From contig MEQL01000039.1 of the NCBI GenBank assembly GCA_001770205.1, forward strand, positions 322,787 to 386,786: DNA of 64,000 nt. Reading direction: 5' to 3'. Every line of letters begins with the position of its first letter. Within the stretch, counting starts at the first letter, position 1. The notes under the pieces were generated by a model. It did no database searches. It was given only the letters and a program-made list of their open reading frames with translations, and was not told where the DNA came from. Positions 9,643-18,919 of this stretch are shown piece after piece. The DNA comes from Bdellovibrionales bacterium RIFOXYD12_FULL_39_22 (GTDB taxonomy: Bacteria; Bdellovibrionota; Bacteriovoracia; Bacteriovoracales; Bacteriovoracaceae). Both the position numbers and the translations under genes were made by a program.

Positions 9643-10376
9643 CACTTAATTCCGATAAAGGAAGCGAAATTGTACCAGCGAAAAAGAGTATCGCATTTTA
9701 AAAATCCGGCCTTTCGCAAAAGTTTTAACTGCTGCTCGGTAGTCAGCGGAATTAAAATATCTTCCAAGGCCTGGCGTTTTTGAGCTATGGCCAATTCAGA
9801 ATAACCATTTCTTCTTTTGAAGTCATAGTATAGATCAGTAAAAAGCTCATCTATTTTAGAATTTTTGCATGATATCTTTTCACTCAAAATGAAAATTCCT
9901 CCGGGGAGCAGGGCCTTATAAATTTTCTCCAAGATTTGTGCTCTTTTTTGGGGATCAATAAATTGTAACGTATAGTTCATTATAATAAAGTTGGAGGGTT
10001 CAAGTTCAATGTTTTCAATAGTGCCACATAGTAGTTTGTAGTTTTTAACTCCCAAGCGTTTAAGTTTTTGACGACACTGCTTAATCATGGGAGCAGAGTT
10101 ATCGATACCAATAAAGCGAGGGGCCCTTTTTTGTGATTTAAGGTGTGAGTAGATTAACGAAATCGTGGTTCCCGTCGAACAACCCAGGTCGTAAATTAGG
10201 CCTTCTTTAAAATTAGTTTTATTCAAAATATCTTTAATTATAAAGTGAATTTCATCATAGAAAGGAACAGAACGGGTGACCATATCGTCGAAAACTTGCG
10301 CAACCCCGTTGTTGAATTTAAAATCCCGAACACTCTTAATCTTTTTATCGAAAACTTTATCCACTCTTTTTGCCAT
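9642..10376 (-). CDS. cmoA: Carboxy-S-adenosyl-L-methionine synthase CmoA
   Basis: Makes carboxy-SAM from SAM and prephenate, the cofactor used by CmoB. The 244-residue protein begins MAKRVDKVFD, aligns well with the CmoA N-terminus (VAQVFDDMVTRSVPFY), and carries the SAM loop YDLGCSTGTT. The longer frame back to 10541 would add 55 residues unlike the family and overlap the divergent desulfurase gene, so the ATG at 10376 is chosen. No Shine-Dalgarno is visible; instead a promoter is spaced to start transcription at this ATG. cmoA and cmoB form a two-gene operon with a one-base overlap. Confidence 0.92.
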   Translation of the reverse strand: MAKRVDKVFDKKIKSVRDFKFNNGVAQVFDDMVTRSVPFYDEIHFIIKDILNKTNFKEGLIYDLGCSTGTTISLIYSHLKSQKRAPRFIGIDNSAPMIKQCRQKLKRLGVKNYKLLCGTIENIELEPSNFIIMNYTLQFIDPQKRAQILEKIYKALLPGGIFILSEKISCKNSKIDELFTDLYYDFKRRNGYSELAIAQKRQALEDILIPLTTEQQLKLLRKAGFLKCDTLFRWYNFASFIGIK

Positions 10377-10382
10377 TAAAAA

Positions 10383-10411
10383 GTGATAGGGGAAAATGGG
10401 CCAGTTTGCAA
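10383..10411 (-). promoter_or_regulatory. Promoter of cmoAB, predicted leaderless
   Basis: On the minus strand TTGCAA (10411-10406) and TATCAC (10388-10383) are 17 bases apart, and six bases separate the -10 box from the ATG at 10376. Transcription would begin on the start codon, the same geometry as at 4804. Confidence 0.55.
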
Positions 10412-10502
10412 TAAAAATATTGAATTCTCTTGTTTTGTATACTATGGCTTTTACTCTCAATCTATTAGTAAAGGTGGCCCGCGCTTTAAGGAGAATTAGT
10501 CT

Positions 10503-11636
10503 GTGATATATTTGGATAATGCGGCATCTACCCCCTTGCACCCCGAAGTTCTTTCGATACTGGCCCAGTCACAGTCAACAGACTTTGCCTCCCCCGCCTC
10601 CGCCCATCAGCTTGGACAGAGACTTGATAAAAAAATTACCGAGTATCGCGATTATTTTAAAGGCGCAGTCAACGCAGATCCGGCCAAATATCACTTTATA
10701 TTTACTTCTTCTGCCTCTGAATCAAACACTACCATTATCCGAGGAAATTCTAATTTTTCCAATACACCGGTGGCCCTTTCGCAAGCAGACCATCCTAGTC
10801 TCTGGGAATATTTTAATCACACCAACAACCCAAACGTCTGTTGGATAACATGTCTGGCCGATGGCCGTTATGAGGAAGCGGAATTATTCTCACGGATTAC
10901 CTCCAATACTTCGTTAGTATTACTGTCACAGGTAAATAACTACTGCGGAACTATCCAAGATATTAGTGATCTGGCAACTAAGATTAGAGCGATAAATCCT
11001 CTCGTCCACATTCATGTAGATGCCGTACAGGCGTTTGGTAAAATTAAAATATCGTTAGCTGATAATCTTATTGATTCCATGGCCATCTCTTCACATAAAA
11101 TTGGTGGCCCCAAGGGAGTTGCCGGACTATATTTGGCAAAAAAAGCTAAGATTGCCCCCTTAATTTATGGTGGCGGACAAGAGTTGGGGCTGCGCTCTTC
11201 CACACAGCCTTTTCCTTTGATTGCTGCTTTTGCTCTCGCTGCAAAACTGGCCTTAACAGATTTTAAAAAGCATCAAGCAGAGGCAGGGGCACGCATGCAA
11301 TTTTTACTAGAACAACTATCTAGAGAAATTCCCTCTTTGAAATTTCCCTTTAAAGAATATGCTTCCCCCTACATTTTAACCTTCCTGGTTCCTAAAATAT
11401 CTAGTGATATAATATTGCGCCACTTGGAACAAGTAGAAATTATTCTATCTAGTTCCTCGGCCTGCTCCTCTAAAATTAAGGGATTCAACCCAACTTACCA
11501 TGCTCTAAAAATCGCCGCGGCCGAACATAAATCAGTATTACGTCTTTCTATGTCAACAGAAACTACACAAGACGAAGTACAGAAGTTTGTTGTCAGCTTA
11601 AGTAAAATATTTAAAGATCTGGCCCACCTTTGGTAG
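10503..11636 (+). CDS. Cysteine desulfurase (IscS/NifS family)
   Basis: A PLP enzyme that removes sulfur from cysteine as an enzyme-bound persulfide. It begins IYLDNAASTP, has the cofactor Asp (HVDAVQ, Asp 173), the Schiff-base Lys (SSHKIGGPKG, Lys 199) and the catalytic Cys in SSSSACSS (Cys 321). At 377 residues it is of normal length. The start is a GTG at 10503 with AAGGAG nine bases upstream. thiI follows 15 bases later, so the likely role here is to deliver sulfur to ThiI for 4-thiouridine in tRNA. Scaffold or regulator genes of an isc operon are absent, so this may be a dedicated desulfurase rather than the main IscS. Confidence 0.93.
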   Translation: MIYLDNAASTPLHPEVLSILAQSQSTDFASPASAHQLGQRLDKKITEYRDYFKGAVNADPAKYHFIFTSSASESNTTIIRGNSNFSNTPVALSQADHPSLWEYFNHTNNPNVCWITCLADGRYEEAELFSRITSNTSLVLLSQVNNYCGTIQDISDLATKIRAINPLVHIHVDAVQAFGKIKISLADNLIDSMAISSHKIGGPKGVAGLYLAKKAKIAPLIYGGGQELGLRSSTQPFPLIAAFALAAKLALTDFKKHQAEAGARMQFLLEQLSREIPSLKFPFKEYASPYILTFLVPKISSDIILRHLEQVEIILSSSSACSSKIKGFNPTYHALKIAAAEHKSVLRLSMSTETTQDEVQKFVVSLSKIFKDLAHLW

Positions 11637-11651
11637 GCAGGAGTTTAATGC

Positions 11652-12860
11652 GTGTTTAGTACAATTTTAATAAATGTAGATGAATTATGGTTGAAGGGAG
11701 ACAATCGCGCTTACTATTACTCCATTATGAAGCGAAATATTTCGCAAGTAGTTCGCGCATTACACCCTCATAAGTTTTCTTGCGTTAATCAATACCAGCG
11801 TCTTTTTCTAAAATCCTCTCAGGCCTTTTCTTCGGAGGTAATGGACGCACTTTCTAAGGTTTCTGGCATTCATTCGCTTATTCCGGCCATCGCCGTACCA
11901 CTAAAACTTGATAAAATAATGGAGGGAGTGGATTTTTTTTTAAGCGGCCAGAAACTAGATAATCTCACCTTTAAAATTCGCGCCAGTAGATCTAATAAAC
12001 AGTTTCCACAAACTAGCATGGAAATTGCGCGCGAAATCGGCCACCAAGTTCTAGTAAAATATCCGGCCCTTTCTGTAGATGTTAAACGGCCGAACATGTA
12101 CATTGATGTGCGTGTTTTGGATGATAAAATTTATGTCTCTCAAAAAAATATTTTAGGCCCTGGCGGACTACCTGTTGGAACAAGTGGCCACATCATAACT
12201 CTTATTTCGGGGGGGTTTGACTCTCCGGTGGCCAGTTATTTAATGAGCAAGAGAGGATGTCGCCAAACTTTTGCCTTCTTTTATGCCTACCCCTTTGTTG
12301 GAGAAGAGGTTAAAAATAAAATTTTAAAACTGATGGAAGTAATTTCGCAATACCAGATAGGATGCGACCTATATATTATTCCCTTTGGAGATATTCAAAA
12401 CACCATCGCTAAAAATTGTTGGGAGGAATATCGAACAATTCTTTTTCGGAAATATATGATTGAAGTAGCGGCCCTTTTGGCCAAACGTATTCGGGCCTCC
12501 GCCATTTTGACGGGAGATTCTTTAGGACAAGTCTCTAGTCAAACCATTACGAATATTTCTGTACTAGATCAACTATCTCCGCTACCTATTTTTCGCCCCC
12601 TCCTAGGACACAACAAAGCAGAGATTATCGAAATTTCTCGCCAGGTGGGATTTCATGATATCTCTACCATTCCTCATGATGACGCCTGTGCTCTTTTTGC
12701 CCCCAAACACCCAACTACCAAGGCAGACTTTCATTATGTTAAATCATTTTATGAAAATAATCCGTGGCCGGAAATTTTAGATGCGGCACTAAATCAGTCA
12801 GAAATTTTTCACTTTACTCCACTCGGAATAATTGCTTCCGCCAAACCAAAAATTAAGTAA
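11652..12860 (+). CDS. thiI: tRNA 4-thiouridine synthase ThiI
   Basis: Adenylates U8 of tRNA and replaces its oxygen with sulfur. The 402-residue protein has an N-terminal ferredoxin-like region, a THUMP RNA-binding domain (about 60-165) and a PP-loop pyrophosphatase domain with SGGFDSP (186-192). It stops after the PP-loop domain, so the C-terminal rhodanese domain of E. coli ThiI is missing. Such short forms usually receive sulfur directly from a partner desulfurase, which matches the gene just upstream. The start is a GTG at 11652 with AGGAG at 11639-11643; the ATG at 11648 is out of frame and closes after three codons. Confidence 0.93.
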   Translation: MFSTILINVDELWLKGDNRAYYYSIMKRNISQVVRALHPHKFSCVNQYQRLFLKSSQAFSSEVMDALSKVSGIHSLIPAIAVPLKLDKIMEGVDFFLSGQKLDNLTFKIRASRSNKQFPQTSMEIAREIGHQVLVKYPALSVDVKRPNMYIDVRVLDDKIYVSQKNILGPGGLPVGTSGHIITLISGGFDSPVASYLMSKRGCRQTFAFFYAYPFVGEEVKNKILKLMEVISQYQIGCDLYIIPFGDIQNTIAKNCWEEYRTILFRKYMIEVAALLAKRIRASAILTGDSLGQVSSQTITNISVLDQLSPLPIFRPLLGHNKAEIIEISRQVGFHDISTIPHDDACALFAPKHPTTKADFHYVKSFYENNPWPEILDAALNQSEIFHFTPLGIIASAKPKIK

Positions 12861-12973
12861 TCCGCTCAACTATCATTTGAAAGTTGCTAAATTTTCTTCC
12901 TTTCAGCTTTTATAAGTTACGCTTATCATATAGAAATTAAAGCACGCTACAAAACTACAAACTGGAGAAGTTA

Positions 12974-15262
12974 ATGAGCAAAATCAGATGGGCATCGCTT
13001 CCTTTATTACTACTACTTTCTATTACCATTGCTTTACAGGCAGAAGATAAAAATGATCCGGACAATGTGGATACCTTGGCCACACCTTTGGAGCTGAAGT
13101 TAGATATAACCAAGACGAAACTTCTTTCTCGCATCTTAAAAGATACTCTGGAAACCTATCACTATCGCCACATAAAAATAAATGACGATATCTCGGAAAA
13201 AGGGTTTGAAGAATTTTTTAAGAAAATCGATTACGGTAAACAATTTCTTCTCAAGTCTGATGTTACTGGCCTTTCTAAACATCGCACTAAATTGGATGAT
13301 GAGATGCAAACTGGGGATTTGGCATTACTAAAAGAATCTGTAAAAATAATCAATCAGCGAGTTTTACAGGCCGATAATTACCGTAAAGAATTTTTTAAAA
13401 ATGATTTTGATTTTTCTCAAAAAGAAATTTTAGAAATTGATCCAAAGAAACGTGATTTCGCAAAAAGTGAAACTGAATTAAAAGAGCATTGGCGAAAACT
13501 TTTTAAACAGGCAACTCTTTCTAGAATTTTTTCTATGATCGAAGAAGAAAGGGAAGCCGAAGAGACCTTGAAAAAAAATACTCCGGCGAAGGACAAGAAA
13601 AAAAGCAGTACTCCACCGGAAAAACCACTCTCCATGCCAGAAAAAATTGCTAAGGCAAGAGAGTCTATCTCCAATAAATACCGCAAAGTTTTTCAACGTA
13701 TTTTAACTGAGCGAGATGACGACAAGCTAGAGCTATTTTTTAATTCTGTAACCTCCGTTATTGATCCACACACCACCTATATGCCTCCTCAGCGCAAAGA
13801 AGATTTTGATATCGATATTTCTGGAAGCTTGGAAGGAATAGGGGCCGTTTTGCAAGAAGATGGTGCTTATATTAAAGTTGTCTCTATTGTTCCCGGCGGT
13901 GCCGCATGGCGCGAAAAGGAGTTAGAAGTTAACGATATTATTCTTACCGTTTCACAAGGAACAGAGGAGCCCGTTGATTTAGAAGATATGCGTGTTGATG
14001 ATGCTGTTCGCTATATTCGCGGAAAAAAAGGAACAGAGGTTCGATTAAATATTAAAAAGGCCGATGGAACCCGGAAGATGATCAGTATTATTCGTGATGT
14101 AGTACAAATTGCCGCCTCTTTTGCTAAATCATCTGTTCTGCAAATTAAGGGGCAAAATATCAAAGTTGGCCATATCAACGTTCCTAAATTTTATCGTGAT
14201 TTTGGCCATGCCGATTCTCGCAATTGCACCGATGATGTGCGAAAGGAACTGGAAAAATTAAAAAAACAAAAAGTCAGCGGAGTTATTTTAGACTTACGCA
14301 ATAATGGAGGTGGGGCCTTAGAAGATGCTAAACAGATGGCCGGATTGTTCATTAAAGAGGGGCCCATTGTTCAAGTGCGAAATTATGCTAACTCTATAGA
14401 GACCCTTACCGACACTGATCCCGCCGTTGTTTATGATGGCCCTTTAATTGTGCTAGTTAATCGTTTTAGTGCCTCGGCCTCGGAAATCGTTGCCGCGGCC
14501 TTGCAAGACTATGGAAGGGCGATTGTTTTAGGTGGAGAATTTACTCATGGGAAAGGCACTGTTCAAGCGTTGCTAAATCTAGATCAGGGCCCATTGATGT
14601 CCATGCTAAACTCATCTCTGGGCTCCCTAAAGGTTACCATTCAAAAATTTTACCGAATAACCGGAGTCTCTACTCAATATAAAGGCGTAACTCCAGATAT
14701 AATCATTCCCGATCCTTTTGGATACGGGGAAAATCGCGAGCAGGATTTGGATTATTCTCTACCCTGGGATGAGGTGGCCGGACTTCACTATACCCCTTGG
14801 ATTAAGCAAAAATATAATTTAGGGGAATTGAATAAAAAAAGCCAAGAACGAGTTGCTAAAAATTTTAAATTTCAACAAATCATTAAGAGCATTGATTACT
14901 TAAAACAAAAAAGTGAAGACACGACTGTGTCTTTAAATCTAGAGGAATTACAAAAAGAAGATAAAGAAAATAAAGCGATGATTGAAAAGCTAAAGTATGA
15001 TGATCCTAATAAAAATTTATTAGTAACAAATTATGAAGAATCCGTATCTCCCTCCGAACAAATCAAAAAAGCGGAGGAAAAACAGTGGAAAGAGGATTTA
15101 AAAAAACGCAACGAAGAATGGGTTGATGGACTACAAAAAGATCCTATTTTAGAAGAAAGCTTATATATAATACAAGATATGCTAAAACAAAATTCAACAA
15201 CCCAAAGCAATTCTTTGCCAATGGACACCTTGGCCTTTAATATCCTTTATGGCCGAAGATAA
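12974..15262 (+). CDS. prc: Tail-specific periplasmic protease (S41, Prc/Tsp type)
   Basis: A 762-residue periplasmic protease that degrades proteins by their C-terminal tails and, in related bacteria, trims envelope and peptidoglycan-modifying enzymes. It has a signal peptide (cleavage near QA-ED, residue 23), the long N-terminal Tsp domain, a PDZ domain at about residues 275-370, and the S41 catalytic region with Ser 501 (in RFSASASE) and Lys 527 (HGKGT), followed by the helical DUF3340 tail. The order and length match Prc rather than the shorter CtpA. Its stop codon overlaps the start of the next gene by 14 bases, so the two are coupled. In a predator it could act on envelope remodelling; that part is inference. 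Confidence 0.93.
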   Translation: MSKIRWASLPLLLLLSITIALQAEDKNDPDNVDTLATPLELKLDITKTKLLSRILKDTLETYHYRHIKINDDISEKGFEEFFKKIDYGKQFLLKSDVTGLSKHRTKLDDEMQTGDLALLKESVKIINQRVLQADNYRKEFFKNDFDFSQKEILEIDPKKRDFAKSETELKEHWRKLFKQATLSRIFSMIEEEREAEETLKKNTPAKDKKKSSTPPEKPLSMPEKIAKARESISNKYRKVFQRILTERDDDKLELFFNSVTSVIDPHTTYMPPQRKEDFDIDISGSLEGIGAVLQEDGAYIKVVSIVPGGAAWREKELEVNDIILTVSQGTEEPVDLEDMRVDDAVRYIRGKKGTEVRLNIKKADGTRKMISIIRDVVQIAASFAKSSVLQIKGQNIKVGHINVPKFYRDFGHADSRNCTDDVRKELEKLKKQKVSGVILDLRNNGGGALEDAKQMAGLFIKEGPIVQVRNYANSIETLTDTDPAVVYDGPLIVLVNRFSASASEIVAAALQDYGRAIVLGGEFTHGKGTVQALLNLDQGPLMSMLNSSLGSLKVTIQKFYRITGVSTQYKGVTPDIIIPDPFGYGENREQDLDYSLPWDEVAGLHYTPWIKQKYNLGELNKKSQERVAKNFKFQQIIKSIDYLKQKSEDTTVSLNLEELQKEDKENKAMIEKLKYDDPNKNLLVTNYEESVSPSEQIKKAEEKQWKEDLKKRNEEWVDGLQKDPILEESLYIIQDMLKQNSTTQSNSLPMDTLAFNILYGRR

Positions 15263-15650
15263 AAACAAAAAAGGGACCGATTGGTCTTTTTCTGTTGATG
15301 AATCTAAGATCGAAGATGGGGGCGTTAAAAATAATAAACACGCCCCGGGGGCACCCCCCAAAAATCATAAAACAATTGGCCACTCTTCGGCCAAAAAAAG
15401 CTCTCGCGAAATCACACTAGATTTTGAAAAAGTTCCTGTTCGCCGCTTACGTCGTGACTACCTAGACAACATAGAAGATGATCCCAGTTCACCGCCCTCT
15501 CCCCCTAAAAAAATCCCTAAAAAAAATAAAGACGGCCACCACGTCTCTTTGGCAGAAAAAGTAGAAACTTTTATCGTTGATAATATTCTTTTAGTGGGGA
15601 TGGCCATCGCTCTGGCCATGGCATTATTGGCCAGTAAGGTTATTCTATAA
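15249..15650 (+). CDS. Tail-anchored hypothetical protein coupled to prc
   Basis: A 133-residue protein with a long charged, proline- and lysine-rich cytoplasmic part and one C-terminal membrane helix (about residues 112-132, ending ALLASKVIL). It starts inside the end of prc (14-base overlap) and ends 11 bases inside the converging pilT gene. The charged low-complexity part gives no family. Its coupling to prc suggests an envelope role, but nothing more can be said. Confidence 0.65.
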   Translation: MAEDKNKKGTDWSFSVDESKIEDGGVKNNKHAPGAPPKNHKTIGHSSAKKSSREITLDFEKVPVRRLRRDYLDNIEDDPSSPPSPPKKIPKKNKDGHHVSLAEKVETFIVDNILLVGMAIALAMALLASKVIL

Positions 15651-16725
15651 GTAGTTTTTGAGAGAAATCCGCCGGTGAAGAAAACTCTTCTGCGGCAACC
15701 TCTCGGGAAATTATTTTTCGTTTAAATAGATCCAAAATACTTTGATCAAAAGATTGTCCCCCGCCGTTACTACTACCTCTTTCTATGATTGCGGTAATAC
15801 TTCGCAACTCTTGCTCTCCTAAAATACACTCTCTAATTCCGGGAGACATCATCATGATCTCTAGAGCGGCCACCATTTTTCCTGCTCCCTTTTCGCTTTT
15901 CAAAAGACGTTGCCCAATGGTCGCTTGTAAATTTTCGGCCAATGCCTTTTTAATATCTGCTTGCTGCTCACCTGAAAACATAGAAATTATACGGGTAATT
16001 GTCGCAATCGTATTTTTAGTATGTATGGTTGAGAGCACTAGATGGCCCGTTTCAGCAGCACTAAGGGCCGTGGAAATCGTCTCGGCATCTCGCATTTCTC
16101 CGATTAATATCACGTCAGGGTCTTGTCGCAATGCTGAGCGAAGTCCTTCTGCAAAAGTCGGCGTGTCAATAGTTACCTCTCTCTGGGAAAGTCGAGATTT
16201 AATTTGGGGATGAACAAACTCAATTGGATCTTCGATGGTAATAATGTGTGCTGCTTTTTTTTTATTAATCTCATTTATTATGGCCGCTAAAGTAGAACTT
16301 TTACCACATCCCGTAGGGCCGGTAACCAAAACTAGTCCTCGACTTAAATTTGATATGTTTTTTATAATAGGGTTTAAATTGAGGGATTCGATGGTGGGAA
16401 TCTCTTTAGAAATAATTCGCAAAACTAAACCAGGCCTTCCCGTATATTTAAAGAAATTAAAACGAACACGACATAAGTCGGGAATATTAAATGCACCATC
16501 GGCTTCCGTAATCTTATCTACCTGGCCTTGGTATTTATGGCCTGTAAAAATAATTGCACAAATTTCATAGATAGTTATCTCGGAAAGGGATTTGCTCTGT
16601 ACTGGTACTAGTTCACTTCCAATGCGTAATACCGGGGGTTCATCAGTTCTAAGATGGATATCACTGGCATTATACTTTATGGCCACATTGGCAAGATCTT
16701 TTAAGTTTGTTAGGCTAAATGCCAT
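15640..16725 (-). CDS. pilT: Type IV pilus retraction ATPase PilT
   Basis: A hexameric cytoplasmic ATPase that powers pilus retraction and twitching. The 361-residue protein carries the PAS-like N-terminal domain (NASDIHLRTDEPP), Walker A GPTGCGKS (136-143), the Asp box (IEDPIEF), Walker B DVILIGEMRD (204-213) and the His box (GHLVLSTIHT). AIR-type retraction residues near the C-terminus are not obvious. AGGAG is well placed for the ATG at 16725. It is a lone gene here, divergent from a GT9 transferase and convergent with the prc-linked ORF. Bdellovibrio relatives need type IV pili for prey entry. Confidence 0.93.
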   Translation of the reverse strand: MAFSLTNLKDLANVAIKYNASDIHLRTDEPPVLRIGSELVPVQSKSLSEITIYEICAIIFTGHKYQGQVDKITEADGAFNIPDLCRVRFNFFKYTGRPGLVLRIISKEIPTIESLNLNPIIKNISNLSRGLVLVTGPTGCGKSSTLAAIINEINKKKAAHIITIEDPIEFVHPQIKSRLSQREVTIDTPTFAEGLRSALRQDPDVILIGEMRDAETISTALSAAETGHLVLSTIHTKNTIATITRIISMFSGEQQADIKKALAENLQATIGQRLLKSEKGAGKMVAALEIMMMSPGIRECILGEQELRSITAIIERGSSNGGGQSFDQSILDLFKRKIISREVAAEEFSSPADFSQKLLIE

Positions 16726-16789
16726 AGTCTTAGCTCCTATTTGAGATACCGCTTATCTAGAAGTTTATAGATTGTTTTTTGGAATGTTA

Positions 16790-17815
16790 ATGAAAAAAAT
16801 TTTGATTATCAGATTTTCAAGCTTTGGAGATATTGTTCAAGCGCTCTCCATTGTAGGCCCACTCTTAAGTAAATATCCCCTGTCGCAAATTAGTTGGTTA
16901 ACGAGAAAGGATATGGCCGCTCTTTTATCAATGGAGTCTAGAATAAATCACATTATTGAATTTGATAAAAAAAATGGACTCTGGGGACTACTTAAGCTGG
17001 CCTGGCGTTTGCGCCAAGAAAATTTTGACATGATTTATGATGCCCACTCTAATCTTCGTTCGCGAATTATCTCTTTTTTCTTGCATCCTAGCTTTTTTAG
17101 CTCCAACATCTTGGTGCGTCGCTCTAAGGAGCGTTGGAAAAGGTTTTTACTTTTTAACTTTAATCGCAATCTTTTTCCCTGGCCCTATCGAGGAATGATT
17201 TCCTATCAAGCACCTCTTTCTGCTATTGGCGTAGTTCCATCAGACAATCCCCGACTTGATTGGAATGTTTCTAATCAAGTTTTGAGCACTTTTCTTCCAC
17301 AAATCAATAATAAATTCGGGCCAAAAAATAAATTTATTACACTTGTTCCTTCTGCGGCCTGGGAAATGAAACGCTGGCCTGTTGACTATTGGGAAAAACT
17401 AATTCGTAGTATGCCTAAGGCCAACTTTGTTATTTTGGGTGGGCCGGATGATCATTTCTGTACAAACCTTGAGGCCATCTCTCCCGCTAATGTTTTAAAC
17501 CTAGCTGGAAAATTATCTCTCCTGGCCAGTTGTGCTGTTATTCGTGAGAGCACTCTTCTTATTTCTGCCGATACAGGCCTCTTGCATGTAGCGGATATTT
17601 TTCAAAAAGCGGCAATTGCTATCATTGGCCCAACGGCATTTGGGTTTCCCACGAACTCCTCTGTGAAAACTATGGAAATAGATTTGCCTTGTCGCCCTTG
17701 CACTAAAGATGGTCGAGGTAAATGTAAGCAGGTCATTTACCAGCGATGCATGGTGGAAATAGTCCCAGAGAAAATTGTTGAACACATTCGAAATTTTTTT
17801 CCCGCATTTTTATAA
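16790..17815 (+). CDS. Glycosyltransferase family 9 (LPS heptosyltransferase-like)
   Basis: A 341-residue GT9 enzyme, probably adding heptose (or a related sugar) to the lipopolysaccharide core at the cytoplasmic face of the inner membrane. It starts MKKILIIRFSSFGDIVQALS, the typical GT9 opening, and contains PSAAWEMKRWP and the C-terminal donor-site region SADTGLLHVA. The ATG at 16790 is chosen because the family motif begins there; a start six codons earlier at 16772 is possible. The acceptor cannot be named from sequence alone. Its nearest relatives in form are WaaF/RfaF proteins. Confidence 0.85.
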   Translation: MKKILIIRFSSFGDIVQALSIVGPLLSKYPLSQISWLTRKDMAALLSMESRINHIIEFDKKNGLWGLLKLAWRLRQENFDMIYDAHSNLRSRIISFFLHPSFFSSNILVRRSKERWKRFLLFNFNRNLFPWPYRGMISYQAPLSAIGVVPSDNPRLDWNVSNQVLSTFLPQINNKFGPKNKFITLVPSAAWEMKRWPVDYWEKLIRSMPKANFVILGGPDDHFCTNLEAISPANVLNLAGKLSLLASCAVIRESTLLISADTGLLHVADIFQKAAIAIIGPTAFGFPTNSSVKTMEIDLPCRPCTKDGRGKCKQVIYQRCMVEIVPEKIVEHIRNFFPAFL

Positions 17816-17842
17816 ATATCGTCCCAGTTTTAAGGTTCACCG

Positions 17843-17872
17843 TTGAATAGTTGAAATAAAGCATTGTATAAT
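17843..17872 (+). promoter_or_regulatory. Promoter for the epimerase-glycosyltransferase pair
   Basis: TTGAAT (17843-17848), an 18-base spacer and a perfect TATAAT (17867-17872). The predicted start is near 17879, some 26 bases before the epimerase ATG. Confidence 0.6.
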
Positions 17873-17904
17873 ACAGTCATAACTAATGAGGATCTAACGA
17901 TAAT

Positions 17905-18909
17905 ATGGGCCAATGGAAAATTCGCGAAATTGATCTGCAACTAAAATATCCCTGGAAAACGGCCGATTACACGGTAACTAATAAAAAAAATTTTATTATT
18001 TCCATTAGAAATGGGGAAAATATTGGGGAAGGTGAAGTTGCCCTCAATCATAAATTTGGGGAAACTCCCGATTTAATTTATACTTCTTTTGAAAAATTTA
18101 CCGCCGCGCGCACTCCACCCGAAGTAACTTCTATTGAGGAATTAATAAACTTTGTCGACGAATTAGAACTACCATCCTCTTTGCGTTTTGGTATTGAGTC
18201 CGCATTCGTCCATTATCTAGCATCAATTTCTGAGAAAAAAGTCTCCAAACTTTTAGGAATAAAAGAGATTAACTCTATAAAAACCTCCTACTCGCTCCCG
18301 ATACTTCCAATCGAAGAGATTACCTCCTTCATTAACGATCATAATTTGCATCGCTTTAAGGCCTTAAAGCTTAAAATAACTCCGGCCTCTGGCCTAGAAA
18401 CAATCAGAGAAGTTCGCAAAAACTTCTCTGGCAACTTACGCTTAGACGCCAATGAATCTTTTTCTGATTCAAAGCAAGTTTTAGATTTTTTAGAAGCGGC
18501 CGGTGATGACTGTCCCATCGAATTTTTTGAGCAACCGCTTTCTCGAACTTCTCATGATGAATACCTCTCTCTTTGCGAAAATTCGCCAGTAGATATTATG
18601 GCCGACGAATCCATAACATCTCAAGATGTCTCCACCTACTACAGCGAACGCTTTCATGCTATCAATGTTAAACTCATGAAGGCCGGAGGATATTTGCGCG
18701 CTCTTAAGCAATTAAAAAATGCTAGGGAATTAGGAATGAAAGTGATGCTGGGCTGTATGGTTGAAAGTTCCCTGGGAATTTCTTCGGCCATGAAAATTGC
18801 TCACAACTTTGACTATTTTGATTTAGATGGATTTATGTTTTTAAAAAATGATCCTTTCAATTTAGTTTCAGAAGAAAATGGCCGCCTCTTTTTCTCTCAC
18901 CTGCAGTAG
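17905..18909 (+). CDS. Dipeptide epimerase (L-Ala-D/L-Glu epimerase-like, enolase superfamily)
   Basis: A 334-residue member of the muconate-lactonising subgroup of the enolase superfamily. Visible are the catalytic Lys pair motif (ALKLKIT), the three metal ligands (DANES, EFFEQPL, ADES), the second catalytic Lys (NVKLMKAGG) and the C-terminal DLDG motif typical of L-Ala-D/L-Glu epimerases. Such enzymes convert the muropeptide dipeptide L-Ala-D-Glu so that it can be degraded, which would suit an organism that digests prey peptidoglycan. The next gene begins 10 bases later and is probably co-transcribed. The exact substrate is inferred. Confidence 0.85.
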   Translation: MGQWKIREIDLQLKYPWKTADYTVTNKKNFIISIRNGENIGEGEVALNHKFGETPDLIYTSFEKFTAARTPPEVTSIEELINFVDELELPSSLRFGIESAFVHYLASISEKKVSKLLGIKEINSIKTSYSLPILPIEEITSFINDHNLHRFKALKLKITPASGLETIREVRKNFSGNLRLDANESFSDSKQVLDFLEAAGDDCPIEFFEQPLSRTSHDEYLSLCENSPVDIMADESITSQDVSTYYSERFHAINVKLMKAGGYLRALKQLKNARELGMKVMLGCMVESSLGISSAMKIAHNFDYFDLDGFMFLKNDPFNLVSEENGRLFFSHLQ

Positions 18910-18919
18910 TAAGGATAAA

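Noticed and set aside
11648-11656. ATG at 11648 as the thiI start
   Set aside because: It is out of frame with ThiI and hits a stop after three codons.
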